From: JARRKU01 sp050288425
GTDB taxonomy: Bacteria > Desulfobacterota > Desulfobacteria > Desulfobacterales > Desulfosarcinaceae
Reading direction: 5' to 3'
DNA: 64,000 nucleotides
NCBI GenBank assembly: GCA_050288425.1
Contig: JBNKDU010000126.1
Coordinates: forward strand, 1-64,000
Below the pieces are notes generated by a model. That model saw only the letters and a program-made list of their open reading frames with translations, was not told the origin of the DNA and ran no database searches. Of the stretch, positions 33,935 to 42,357 are shown one piece after another; the first letter of the stretch is position 1; every line of letters starts with the position of its first letter. The translations under genes were made by a program, and so were the position numbers.

Positions 33935-34264
33935 ATGAAAAAGAGAACATATTCAAAATACGCAAAAGAAGCGGCCTTGTTGCTTGGTCAGCAGATCAAA
34001 CTAGGACGTAAAAAACGCAAGTGGTCCGAGAAAAACCTTGCTGATAGAGCTGGTATTTCAAGAGCGACGCTGCAAAAAATAGAAGCCGGTGAAATGAGCC
34101 CCTCGATTGGACTCGTATTCGAAACGGCTGTCCTGGTTGGCGTGAACCTTTTTGAACAAGACAATCATCGTCTTGAAACCATCCTTGATCTGACGCAAAG
34201 TAAAATCGCTTTGCTTCCCAAACGTATCCGGAACAAGAAAAAGGAAGTAGATGATGACTTCTAA
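33935..34264 (+). CDS. hipB: HipB-like XRE antitoxin
   Basis: A 109-residue DNA-binding protein. A helix-turn-helix spans about residues 15-75: LLGQQIKLGRKKRKWSEKNLADRAGISRATLQKIEAGEMSPSIG. The C-terminal tail is basic (KRIRNKKKEVDDDF) and may contact HipA. The ATG at 33935 follows GGTGGTG; an earlier ATG at 33863 would run the frame through the operator region and is unlikely. The stop overlaps the hipA start, so the two are coupled, as in other type II HipBA modules. AT-richer than neighbouring genes, which points to acquisition. Confidence 0.9.
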   Translation: MKKRTYSKYAKEAALLLGQQIKLGRKKRKWSEKNLADRAGISRATLQKIEAGEMSPSIGLVFETAVLVGVNLFEQDNHRLETILDLTQSKIALLPKRIRNKKKEVDDDF

Positions 34265-35525
34265 AGAAAAAGACGATGAAGCCTATGTCTGGATATGGTT
34301 ACCGGGAGAAACAGAGCCGATAGTTGCCGGAAAGCTGGAAGCTGATAATGGCCTTATCCATTTCAACTATGGCAAAAGCTATCTTGAGCGAATAGGCGAT
34401 AAATCACCCGCGATTTCTATCTATGATCCGGAATTGCCACTAAAATCCGGGGTGTTGCCTCTTTTGCATGGCCTTGAAATGCCGGGCTGTATTCGTGATG
34501 CTGCGCCGGATGCGTGGGGACGGCGTGTGATAATAAATCGGCAACTGGGGCTCAAAGGAAAGGATACAGATACAAGCGAGTTCGATGAGCTGACCTATCT
34601 CCTGGAGTCCGGCTCTGACCGCATTGGTGCACTTGATTTCCAGCACTCACCGACAGAATATGTTCCACGCTCAGCCAATAATGCGACCTTGGAAGAATTG
34701 TTGGAATCTGCTGATCGCGTTGAAAGGGGCGTGCCTCTAACGCAGGAGCTGGATCAGGCGCTCTTCCATGGAAGTTCCGTCGGCGGTGCGCGGCCAAAAG
34801 CTTTGATTGAAGATCAGGGCACGAAATACATAGCCAAATTTTCGTCCAGTACTGACTTGTATAGCGTTGTTAAAGCCGAATTCATCGCTATGAGACTAGC
34901 GGCTCTTTCCGGGCTGAACGTTGCTCCGGTGAAATTGGTCAAAGCTGCAGGAAAGGACGTCTTGCTCATTGAACGTTTTGATCGACTTCGTCTTCGCGGA
35001 GGATGGGCGCGTAAGTGCATGGTTTCTGCGCTGACCATGTTCGGCCTCAATGATATGACAGCCCGCTATGCCAGTTATGAAGATTTTGCAGAAATGATAC
35101 GACACCGTTTTACAGAACCCCAAAAAACACTTAAGGAGCTGTATGGCAGGTTGGTATTTAATATCCTGTGTGGAAATACAGACGACCATGTCCGCAATCA
35201 TGCAGCCTTTTGGGATGGCAAAGAGCTTTCACTGACGCCGGCTTACGATATTTGCCCGCAAGGACGAACGGGTAACGAAGCATCTCAGGCCATGAAAATT
35301 TCGGGAGAGAACAATCTCAGTCAGGTGAAATCCTGCCTCGAGGCGGCTCATCATTTCCTGCTGTCTAGTGAAGATGCTTTGTCGATATCTGAACGTATAG
35401 AGAGTGTTATTCGTAAATATTGGGATGCGGTATGCGAAGAAGCCCAACTCAGCGAAATAGACAAAAAGCTTCTGTGGGGACGCCAATTCCTGAACCCCTT
35501 CTCTTTTGAAGGATATAACCGATAG
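34251..35525 (+). CDS. hipA: HipA-family serine/threonine kinase toxin
   Basis: A 424-residue HipA kinase. The N-terminal subdomain (about 1-110) includes AAPDAWGRRVI. The autophosphorylation-type Ser lies in GSSVGGARPKA (Ser175/176). The catalytic loop reads FNILCGNTDDHVRNHAAF (Asn309, Asp311/312, Asn316), and the metal-binding Asp333 is in AYDICPQ. All known catalytic residues are present, so it should be active; E. coli HipA phosphorylates glutamyl-tRNA synthetase and causes persistence, while related ones have other targets. Start ATG 34251 or 34254, overlapping hipB. The gene ends about 150 bases from an initiator tRNA gene. Confidence 0.94.
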   Translation: MMTSKEKDDEAYVWIWLPGETEPIVAGKLEADNGLIHFNYGKSYLERIGDKSPAISIYDPELPLKSGVLPLLHGLEMPGCIRDAAPDAWGRRVIINRQLGLKGKDTDTSEFDELTYLLESGSDRIGALDFQHSPTEYVPRSANNATLEELLESADRVERGVPLTQELDQALFHGSSVGGARPKALIEDQGTKYIAKFSSSTDLYSVVKAEFIAMRLAALSGLNVAPVKLVKAAGKDVLLIERFDRLRLRGGWARKCMVSALTMFGLNDMTARYASYEDFAEMIRHRFTEPQKTLKELYGRLVFNILCGNTDDHVRNHAAFWDGKELSLTPAYDICPQGRTGNEASQAMKISGENNLSQVKSCLEAAHHFLLSSEDALSISERIESVIRKYWDAVCEEAQLSEIDKKLLWGRQFLNPFSFEGYNR

Positions 35526-35628
35526 AAAATAAAGACAGGCAGGCAATACAGGTCCTTCAACTAAATTTCCAGATCATCACGCTCATCGGGGGTTGCGTAT
35601 GCCGATGGGTATGAAAATTCCTTGGCAA

Positions 35629-35660
35629 GAAAAAAGGGCTCGGATTTATCATCCAAGCCC
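35629..35660 (-). terminator. Terminator of the initiator tRNA gene
   Basis: On the minus strand a hairpin of GGGCTTGGA with TCCGAGCCC (plus-strand 35636-35660, one mismatch) is followed by six T. It lies just after the tRNA 3' end. Confidence 0.85.
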
Positions 35661-35673
35661 TTGATTTTGCAAT

Positions 35674-35750
<77 letters not shown>

Positions 35751-35779
35751 TCAAGATTGAATCCGATCTTATAGCCAGA

Positions 35780-36130
35780 TCATCCGGTGGAGTCAAGGGG
35801 ATTTTGACCATTATTTTGCCCGAGCCCCTGCAGCGTTTTCCGGAGTCCGGCGACGGTCATGGGGCGGTCCGCCGTGGATTCGGAGAGGATGCAGATGCGT
35901 TTTCGCCGGCTCGATTTTCCGGCGACGATGGCCAGTGCCGATTTCGGCAGGCCCAGGGTCTTGGCCAGCAGCCGGAGGCATTCCTTGTTGGCCGCCCCTT
36001 CCACCGGCGGCGCCTTCAGCTTGATTTTGAGGCCCCCCTGGTGTTCTCCCACGATGACGGACCGGGAGGAGCGGGGCAGGACATGGACGGTGAAGATCAG
36101 GCCGCGGGAGGTGGACTCGACGGCGATCAT
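35780..36130 (-). CDS. DUF167/YggU-family protein
   Basis: A 116-residue protein of the DUF167 (UPF0235) family. The conserved core VHVLPRSSRSVIVGEHQGGLKIKLKAPPVEGAANKE is evident, followed by LGLPKSALAIVAGKSSRRKRI. The family has a small alpha/beta fold and no proven function. Its ATG overlaps the stop of the upstream thioesterase gene as ATGA, so the two are translationally coupled. Confidence 0.94.
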   Translation of the reverse strand: MIAVESTSRGLIFTVHVLPRSSRSVIVGEHQGGLKIKLKAPPVEGAANKECLRLLAKTLGLPKSALAIVAGKSSRRKRICILSESTADRPMTVAGLRKTLQGLGQNNGQNPLDSTG

Positions 36131-36543
36131 CCGGTCTTGTCCGCCTGTTTGCGGATGAGGTCCAGGATCATCCGCGGTGGTCGGACGACGCGTCCGTCAC
36201 GGTTCATGAAGGCGTGCCGGGTGTGGCCGGTGGCATGCAGGGTGCGGTCGTCGCTGCTCAGGATGCGGTAGTCGATCTTGAGGCCGCCCTTGTATTCCGC
36301 ATCCAGCGTGGATTCGATGACCAGCCGCTCGTCGTACCTGGCCGGCGTCATGTATTTGCATTTCGCCTCGGCCACCGGCAGCATCAGCCCGTGGGCCTCG
36401 ATCTCGCGGTAGGGCAGCCCCCAGGCGCGCAGCATTTCGGTGCGGCCGATTTCGAACCAGCGCAGGTAGTTGGCATAATAGGCGAAGCCCATGTTGTCGG
36501 TGTCGGCATAAATCACCCGGTATTCGGTGCGGTGGGTGAGCAT
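36127..36543 (-). CDS. YbgC/4-hydroxybenzoyl-CoA thioesterase family protein
   Basis: A 138-residue hot-dog-fold acyl-CoA thioesterase. The conserved YADTDNMGFAYYANYLRWFEIGRTEMLR has the catalytic Asp (DTDxxG) and the usual Tyr/Asn pair, and the C-terminal ends in RPPRMILDLI. Members hydrolyse short-chain or aromatic acyl-CoA. The ATG at 36543 follows GGAGA; an earlier frame to 36570 adds little. Coupled to the DUF167 gene by a 4-base overlap. Confidence 0.93.
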   Translation of the reverse strand: MLTHRTEYRVIYADTDNMGFAYYANYLRWFEIGRTEMLRAWGLPYREIEAHGLMLPVAEAKCKYMTPARYDERLVIESTLDAEYKGGLKIDYRILSSDDRTLHATGHTRHAFMNRDGRVVRPPRMILDLIRKQADKTG

Positions 36544-36609
36544 GCGTGTTCTCCTGTGGTTGCGGCCCAAGGCCGGAAGATCACATGGCTGCCGGCGCCC
36601 CGCGGGGCG

Positions 36610-37212
36610 TTACATCAGCAGGGAGGCAAGGATTTGCTTCAATTCTCCGTATTCCCTGGCCACCGGGAACTGGGGATATTCGGCCACGACATTTTCCGGC
36701 GGGCGGAACAGGATGCCGTGCTGGGCGCGCTTCAGCATGGTAATGTCGTTGTACGAGTCCCCCATGGCGATGACCTCGTAGTTGAGGCCCTGGAGGGCCT
36801 CCACGGCGTGCCGCTTGCCGTCTTTCTGGCGCAGGCGGTATCCGGAGACCGCGCCGGATGCGTCGATGCGCAGGGAATTGCAGAGCAGGGTGGGCCACCC
36901 CAGTTTTTTCATCAGGGGCTTGGCAAACTCTTCGAAGGTGTCCGAAAGGACGACGACCTGGGTCTCGGACCGCAGCCAGTCGAAGAAATCAACGGCGCCT
37001 TCCAGGGGATCCATGGTGGCAATGACGTCGGTGATATCTTTGAGTTTCAGTCCATGGCGGTCCAGGATCGCCAGCCGTTTGCCCATGAGGACATCGTAGT
37101 CGGCGATGTCCCGGGTGGTGAGCTTGAGTTCTTCGATGCCGGTTTTCCGGGCCACGTTGATCCAGATCTCCGGGACCAGCACCCCCTCCAAGTCTGTACA
37201 CAGTATTTGCAT
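36610..37212 (-). CDS. thrH: Bifunctional phosphoserine phosphatase/homoserine phosphotransferase ThrH
   Basis: A 200-residue HAD-fold enzyme that can move phosphate from phosphoserine to homoserine, giving phosphohomoserine for threonine synthesis. The ThrH signature is clear: TDLEGVLVPEIWINVARKTG, TTRDIADYDVLMGKRL, VVVLSDTFEEFAKPLM, GYRLRQKDGKRHAVEAL and AMGDSYNDITML. Asp7 is the nucleophile (DLEG). It lies 44 bases after hom, on the same strand, so the pair covers aspartate semialdehyde to phosphohomoserine without a classical ThrB. Confidence 0.95.
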   Translation of the reverse strand: MQILCTDLEGVLVPEIWINVARKTGIEELKLTTRDIADYDVLMGKRLAILDRHGLKLKDITDVIATMDPLEGAVDFFDWLRSETQVVVLSDTFEEFAKPLMKKLGWPTLLCNSLRIDASGAVSGYRLRQKDGKRHAVEALQGLNYEVIAMGDSYNDITMLKRAQHGILFRPPENVVAEYPQFPVAREYGELKQILASLLM

Positions 37213-37256
37213 GGATCTCTCGCTTGTTCTCTTTCTCTCCCGCGGACTCGACGCCT

Positions 37257-38579
37257 TCAGGGTGACGCCGGCGTATCCTCATCCTCGATGCGGATCAGCA
37301 GCGGCGGGGCGCCGACCATGTCGAGGCGTGCGATCTCCTTCATCGCCTGCTGCACATCGGCCTCCCGGGCCCGGTGGGTCAACATGACGATGGGCACAGT
37401 TCCGTTGGTCTTGCGGCCTTTCTGCTGGACCGACTTGATGCTGATGCCGCATTGTCCGAGGATACCGGCGATGGCGCCCAGGACGCCGGCGCGGTCCAAC
37501 ACCTGGAAACGAAAATAGTATTGGGTTTCGATTTCGGTCACCGGCGTCACCGGCAGGGACTGGATCCGATCCCGCTGGTATGCCAGCAGGGGGACGCGAC
37601 CGATGGATTCGAAGGCGATATTCCGCGCCAGGTCGACCACGTCGCCCACCACCGCGCTGGCGGTGGGCAGCATGCCGGCCCCGAAGCCCGACAGGAAGAG
37701 GTCGCCCACGGCATCTCCGCTCACCGTGATGGCATTCAGCGAGCCGGACACATTGGAGAGGATGTTGTTCACCGGCACCATGGTGGGGTGCACCCGGGCT
37801 TCCACCGAATCGCCGCTGCGTTTACTGATGGCCAGCAGTTTGATGCGATAGCCGAACTCGGCGGCATACTGGATGTCCAGGGGGGTGATGTCCGAGATGC
37901 CTTCCACGTAAATCGCGTCATAGCGAATGCGCATGCCATAGGCCAGGGCCGTGAGGATGGCGAGCTTGTGGGCCGCGTCGAATCCGCCGATGTCCAGCGT
38001 GGGATCGGCTTCGGCGTATCCGTTTTCCTGGGCCTGGCGCAGGGCGGATTCGAAGGGGATCTGCTGTTCGGCGATCTGGGACAGGATATAGTTGCAGGTC
38101 CCGTTGAGGATGCCGCACATGGCGGTGATGCCGTTGGCCACCAGTGATTCACGCAGCGTCTTGATGATCGGCATGCATCCGCCGACGCTGGCCTCATACG
38201 CCAGGTCCACGCCCCGGTCGTCGGCGGCCTGGAAGATTTCGTTGCCATGACCGGCCAGCAGGGCCTTGTTGGCCGTGACCACATGCTTGCCTTTTTCGAT
38301 GGCCGCCATGACGAGGTCCTTGGCCAGGGTTTCGCCGCCGATCATCTCGATGACGATGTCGATCTCCGGGTCGTCGACGATCTGCCAGGCGTCGTCGATC
38401 CTGACTTCCGGCGGGATCTTCACGCCGCGGTCGGTTTCCCAATCCAGGTCGGCGATCCATTTGAGCGCCAGCGGAACTCCGGCGCGTTTTTCAATCAGTT
38501 GCCGGCTTCCGATCAGCAGCCGGGCCACGCCGGTTCCCACCGTGCCGCATCCCATCAACCCCAGTTGTACAGCCTTCAT
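37257..38579 (-). CDS. hom: Homoserine dehydrogenase
   Basis: A 440-residue NAD(P)-dependent enzyme reducing aspartate semialdehyde to homoserine. The dinucleotide motif GLMGCGTVGTGVARLL opens the protein. The catalytic core has VTANKALLAGHG, the conserved GILNGTCNYILSQIA and the Lys/Asp region DPTLDIGGFDAAHKLAIL. The C-terminal 80 residues (about 355-435) form an ACT domain, the usual site for threonine feedback. GAGGAG precedes the ATG. First gene of the hom-thrH unit. Confidence 0.96.
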   Translation of the reverse strand: MKAVQLGLMGCGTVGTGVARLLIGSRQLIEKRAGVPLALKWIADLDWETDRGVKIPPEVRIDDAWQIVDDPEIDIVIEMIGGETLAKDLVMAAIEKGKHVVTANKALLAGHGNEIFQAADDRGVDLAYEASVGGCMPIIKTLRESLVANGITAMCGILNGTCNYILSQIAEQQIPFESALRQAQENGYAEADPTLDIGGFDAAHKLAILTALAYGMRIRYDAIYVEGISDITPLDIQYAAEFGYRIKLLAISKRSGDSVEARVHPTMVPVNNILSNVSGSLNAITVSGDAVGDLFLSGFGAGMLPTASAVVGDVVDLARNIAFESIGRVPLLAYQRDRIQSLPVTPVTEIETQYYFRFQVLDRAGVLGAIAGILGQCGISIKSVQQKGRKTNGTVPIVMLTHRAREADVQQAMKEIARLDMVGAPPLLIRIEDEDTPASP

Positions 38580-38992
38580 GGGCGACTCCTCGATTCAATG
38601 CATTAAGGGTCTCTCTTCTTATAGGTCAACGGGCAAAGTCAATAGAAAATGGATTTGAGGCCGCCTGGATTGCCTTTCGTGGCGGTCCGGCGAGACGGTC
38701 GGTCCATGCAAACGCCCGTCCGTGGCCCAATGGCACCGTTGTATCCGATGCCCGCGGGCAATTACCCTTTGACTTTTGCGGGGGGGCAGTTTATGGGTGG
38801 GCTACCTATCCGCGGTTTTCAACCTCATCGAAACCTGAGGGCCCAATCTCGGTAAGGGGTGAGGTGCCGGATCTCCATGGCAAGATTACAGGCACCTGCG
38901 ATGCCCAACACGTTTCCCGACCATTTCCGGACCCGATTCAAGGCGCTGAAACCGCTGGTAGCAAATTAAGGGCAAAACAATGAGGAGAGATA
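38580..38992. other. Gap between hom and purM
   Basis: A 413-base gap between divergent genes. I find no convincing reading frame, terminator or known riboswitch. A TTGACT box (near 38771) could be a -35 element for purM but its -10 partner is weak. A small stem CCTCA/TGAGG lies near 38822-38840. Confidence 0.5.
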
Positions 38993-40039
38993 ATGGAGAA
39001 GCCTTTGACCTATGCCGATGCCGGCGTTGACATCGACAAGGCCGACCGACTGGTTCAATCCATCAAGGACATTGCCCGGGAGACCCGCGTTCCCGGGGTA
39101 ATGGGCGAGATCGGCGGCTTTGGCGGCCTGTTTTCCCTCAATGTGGCCAGCATGGAACAGCCGGTACTGGTCAGTTCCACCGACGGGGTGGGCACCAAGT
39201 TGAAACTCGCCTTTCTCACCGGAAAGCATGACACCATCGGCATCGACCTGGTGGCCATGTGCGTAAACGATATTGCCGTTCAGGGCGCCAAGCCCCTTTT
39301 CTTCCTGGACTATCTGGCCACGGGCAAGATCGACAGCCAAACGGTGATGGAGATCATTCATGGGGTGGGGCAGGGCTGCCGCCAGGCCCGCTGCGCCCTC
39401 ATCGGCGGTGAGACCGCGGAGATGCCGGGCTTCTATGCCGAAAACGAGTACGATCTGGCCGGATTTTCCGTGGGCATCGTCGACAACAACAAGATCGTGG
39501 ACGGCTCGGAAATTCGACCGGGGCACCAGATCGTCGGCGTGGCGTCCAGCGGATTGCACAGCAACGGCTACTCCCTGGTACGCAGGATCTGCTTCGACCA
39601 TCTGAAACTCGGCGTCGACAGCCACGTTCCCGCCCTGGACAAGCCGTTGGGCGAGGAATTGCTCACCCCCACCCGCATCTATTCGGAAACCATTCAATCC
39701 CTGATTCGCGGACTGCCCATCCGCGGGTTGGCTCACATCACCGGCGGCGGGATCGGCGACAACACCCTGCGGATCATTCCCCAGGCGTGCGGCATCGTGT
39801 TCCGGAAAGAGAGCTGGGACGTTCCCCCCGTCTTCCGCTTCCTGCAGGAGGCGGGCAAGGTCGCGGATGAGGAAATGCTGCGCGTGTTCAACAACGGCAT
39901 CGGGCTGGTGGCCGTTGTGCCTGAATCGGCGGTCCAGGACGTGCTGGCGCGGTTGAGCGCCTTGGATGAGCAAGCCTTCGTCATCGGTGAGATCGTCGAA
40001 CGCCAGGCCGAGAACTCACCGCGCGTTCAATGGGTGTAA
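38993..40039 (+). CDS. purM: Phosphoribosylformylglycinamidine cyclo-ligase (AIR synthetase)
   Basis: A 348-residue ATP-dependent ligase that closes the imidazole ring in purine synthesis. Family signatures: LTYADAGVDIDKADRLV at the start, SSTDGVGTKLKLAF, GIDLVAMCVNDIAVQGAKPLFFLDY, ALIGGETAEMPGFY, VGVASSGLHSNGYSLVRRI and AHITGGGIGDN. GAGGAG precedes the ATG. The gene is followed closely by a 30-residue small gene and then tsaD. The other purine gene in the window, a purD-purE fusion, is 14 kb away. Confidence 0.97.
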   Translation: MEKPLTYADAGVDIDKADRLVQSIKDIARETRVPGVMGEIGGFGGLFSLNVASMEQPVLVSSTDGVGTKLKLAFLTGKHDTIGIDLVAMCVNDIAVQGAKPLFFLDYLATGKIDSQTVMEIIHGVGQGCRQARCALIGGETAEMPGFYAENEYDLAGFSVGIVDNNKIVDGSEIRPGHQIVGVASSGLHSNGYSLVRRICFDHLKLGVDSHVPALDKPLGEELLTPTRIYSETIQSLIRGLPIRGLAHITGGGIGDNTLRIIPQACGIVFRKESWDVPPVFRFLQEAGKVADEEMLRVFNNGIGLVAVVPESAVQDVLARLSALDEQAFVIGEIVERQAENSPRVQWV

Positions 40040-40050
40040 GGAATATGTGA

Positions 40051-40143
40051 ATGGCCAAATCAGAAAAAACAAAATCCGGAATCCGGCGTTTTCTGGAATG
40101 GATCGCCAAAGGCGAGCGCAGGCAGCCGGTATGCCGCACCTGA
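40051..40143 (+). CDS. Small basic protein of 30 residues
   Basis: A short gene between purM and tsaD. It begins at ATG 40051, eight bases after AAGGA, and ends at TGA 40141. The 30-residue product is basic, with a predicted amphipathic helix around RRFLEWIAKG and a single Cys near the C-terminus (VCRT). I recall similar short proteins with an FLxWI(A/S)KG core in related bacteria, but cannot verify it. No transmembrane segment. The good ribosome site and strong amino-acid bias suggest it is real. Function unknown. Confidence 0.6.
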   Translation: MAKSEKTKSGIRRFLEWIAKGERRQPVCRT

Positions 40144-40271
40144 GCGACTCCCCGTTCCAACACCGGTACGGTGAAACCTAAACGAAAATAGTCCAGTCTT
40201 CGAGCCGAGGGGCCGGAACGGGCGCCATGAATGCGCTTCACCGGCCCTTCTCACGGGTGAACCTGCCGCTC

Positions 40272-41324
40272 ATGAATATCCTGGGTATTGAATCGAGTTG
40301 CGATGAAACCGCCGCCGCGGTGGTGACGGATGGCCTCGAGGTACGCTCCTCCGTCGTGGCCAGCCAGATCGAAGTCCATCATCCCTACGGGGGCGTCGTT
40401 CCCGAACTGGCCTCGCGCAAACACGTGGAGGCGGTGAGTACCGTGGTGCGAAGGGCCCTGAAAGAATCCGGCCTCGGGGCGGAGCATATCGACGCCGTGG
40501 CCGCCACCCAGGGACCGGGGCTGGTGGGAGCGCTGTTGGTGGGCTTCAGCTTTGCCAAGGCGTATGCCTACGCCCGCAACCTCCCCTTTCTGGGCGTGGA
40601 TCATCTGGAGGGCCATCTCTATTCCGTGCTGCTTTCCTCGTCGGAGATTCGTTTTCCCTACGTGGCCTTGCTGGCATCGGGGGGACACACCGGGATCTAC
40701 CATGTGGTTTCGCGAGATGACTGTCGCCTGCTGGGGCAGACCCGGGACGACGCCGTGGGCGAGGCCTACGACAAGGTGGCCAAGATGCTCGACCTGGGCT
40801 ATCCGGGCGGTCCCGTGATCGATCGCCTGGCCGCTACCGGTCGCCCGGAGAAGGTGGTCTTCAAACGTCCCTACCTGGATAAGTCCCGCTTCGATTTCAG
40901 TTTCAGCGGCATCAAGACGGCCGTGCGCCGGTACCTCGAAGCGCACTCCACGGAAACCGGTGATCAATGGCGCAGCGACGTGGCCGCCGGATTCCAGGCC
41001 GCGGTCATCGACGTACTCGCCCATAAGGTGTTCCATGCCGCCGAAGTTTTCCGTTGCGAACATATCGCCGTGGTGGGGGGGGTCGCCGCCAATGAAGGGC
41101 TGCGGTCGCGATTGCAGGTCCAGGCCGGGGAAGCGGGTTTGTCGATCCATCTGCCGTCCCTGTCGCTGTGCGGGGACAACGCGGCCATGGTGGCCGCCAC
41201 GGCCTATCATCATTATCGGAACGGCCGGCGCACCCCGCTGGACGCCGATGTCTACTCCCGTCAGCTACTTCCGCAATTCAGTGGTGACGTCGGATCCACC
41301 GCTTATCCCGCCGGTAAACCCTGA
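40272..41324 (+). CDS. tsaD: tRNA N6-adenosine threonylcarbamoyltransferase
   Basis: A 350-residue ASKHA-fold enzyme of the t6A pathway, which moves the threonylcarbamoyl group onto A37 of ANN-decoding tRNAs. Signatures: LGIESSCDETAAAVV at the start, VVPELASRKHVE with metal-binding His, AATQGPGLVGALLVG, GVDHLEGHLYSV with the second His pair, ALLASGGHTGIYHV and FSGIKTAVRRYL. The ATG at 40272 starts directly at the conserved N-terminus; an upstream ATG at 40227 adds 15 unsupported residues. A Sua5/YrdC-type gene at 56.2 kb makes the substrate for it. Confidence 0.97.
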   Translation: MNILGIESSCDETAAAVVTDGLEVRSSVVASQIEVHHPYGGVVPELASRKHVEAVSTVVRRALKESGLGAEHIDAVAATQGPGLVGALLVGFSFAKAYAYARNLPFLGVDHLEGHLYSVLLSSSEIRFPYVALLASGGHTGIYHVVSRDDCRLLGQTRDDAVGEAYDKVAKMLDLGYPGGPVIDRLAATGRPEKVVFKRPYLDKSRFDFSFSGIKTAVRRYLEAHSTETGDQWRSDVAAGFQAAVIDVLAHKVFHAAEVFRCEHIAVVGGVAANEGLRSRLQVQAGEAGLSIHLPSLSLCGDNAAMVAATAYHHYRNGRRTPLDADVYSRQLLPQFSGDVGSTAYPAGKP

Positions 41325-41334
41325 CGTTGCAACA

Positions 41335-42327
41335 TTAGGGCAAATAGGCTGCCTTCAGGTCCATGATGCGCCGTAGTGCGGCATCCGCCGCGGAAGCGTC
41401 CCGTTGGAGTTGCTCCCGCAAGAGGGCGTGGGCCGTTTCAATCTTATCTCCCGGGTGACAGATCAGCAGGATATCCACGGAGGCCGCCAGGCATTGGGTC
41501 ACCACCGTCGGCAGGGGGTAGTGTTTGGCGATGGCCCCCATGTCCAGGTCGTCGGTGAGGACCACGCCGCCGTAGCCCAGGCGGCGGCGCAGGATATCGT
41601 CGACGATGGCGGGAGAAAGGCTGGCCGGCCATCGGGAATCGAAGGACCGGTAGCGGATGTGTGAAAGCATGATGCCGGCAACGCCGCTGGCGGCGGCGCG
41701 CTCGAACGGCTTGATATCCGTATCGTACAGCGAATCCGCGGCGCTTTCCAGGTCGGGCAGTTCATGGTGGGAGTCGAGGACGGTGCGTCCGATTCCGGGG
41801 AAATGTTTGGCCACCGCCATGATGCGGTTTCTCTGGAAGGTGTCGATGATCCAGGTGCCCAATTGCGCCACCTCCTGCCAATTCCCCCGGAAGGCACGGT
41901 CCTGCATGACGCTGGGACCGGTGGGGGGCAGCACGTCCAACACCGGCGCCATGTTCATGTTGATGCCGATATGTTTCAGTTCGCCGGCGATGCTGCGGGC
42001 GAAATGGATGGCATCGATATCGCTTTTCAATCGCGGTTGACCGGCAAACTGGAGGAAGGGCGGTTTGAGCCGGGAGACCACGCCGCCTTCCTGGTCGACG
42101 GCGATCAGCAGGGGAGGGTGCCCGCTAGCGGCGGCGCAGTCCTGGGCCTGCCGGCACAACCGGGCCGTCTGCCGGGGAGACTGGATGTTGCGGGCGAAAA
42201 GAATCAGTCCGCCGACGGCCAGCCGGTCGATATAGGATTTCAAGGTGTCGTCGAGTCGCGTGCCGTCGAAACCGACCATCATCCGTTGGCCGGCCCGTTG
42301 TGGAAGCGTCAGGTGGTTCGGGTCCAT
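41335..42327 (-). CDS. nagZ: Beta-N-acetylhexosaminidase (NagZ, GH3)
   Basis: A 330-residue glycoside hydrolase family 3 enzyme of peptidoglycan recycling. The catalytic region is clear: KHFPGIGRTVLDSHHELP with the family His and Asp, AVDQEGGVVSRLKPP, and the nucleophile Asp region VVLTDDLDMGAI. No signal peptide is seen, as expected for cytoplasmic NagZ. The ATG at 42327 follows GAGGTG; an ATG at 42354 adds nine residues. It ends 10 bases from tsaD (convergent) and lies 30 bases after mltG, on the same strand. Confidence 0.95.
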   Translation of the reverse strand: MDPNHLTLPQRAGQRMMVGFDGTRLDDTLKSYIDRLAVGGLILFARNIQSPRQTARLCRQAQDCAAASGHPPLLIAVDQEGGVVSRLKPPFLQFAGQPRLKSDIDAIHFARSIAGELKHIGINMNMAPVLDVLPPTGPSVMQDRAFRGNWQEVAQLGTWIIDTFQRNRIMAVAKHFPGIGRTVLDSHHELPDLESAADSLYDTDIKPFERAAASGVAGIMLSHIRYRSFDSRWPASLSPAIVDDILRRRLGYGGVVLTDDLDMGAIAKHYPLPTVVTQCLAASVDILLICHPGDKIETAHALLREQLQRDASAADAALRRIMDLKAAYLP

Positions 42328-42357
42328 TTTACACCTCTTCGGTTTGCACCGCAACGG

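Noticed and set aside
35526..35673. An attachment site (duplicate of the tRNA 3' end)
   Set aside because: I searched the flanks by eye for a copy of the tRNA-fMet 3' end and found none.
38580..38992. A purine-type or other riboswitch before purM
   Set aside because: No conserved core could be matched by eye; only weak stems are present.
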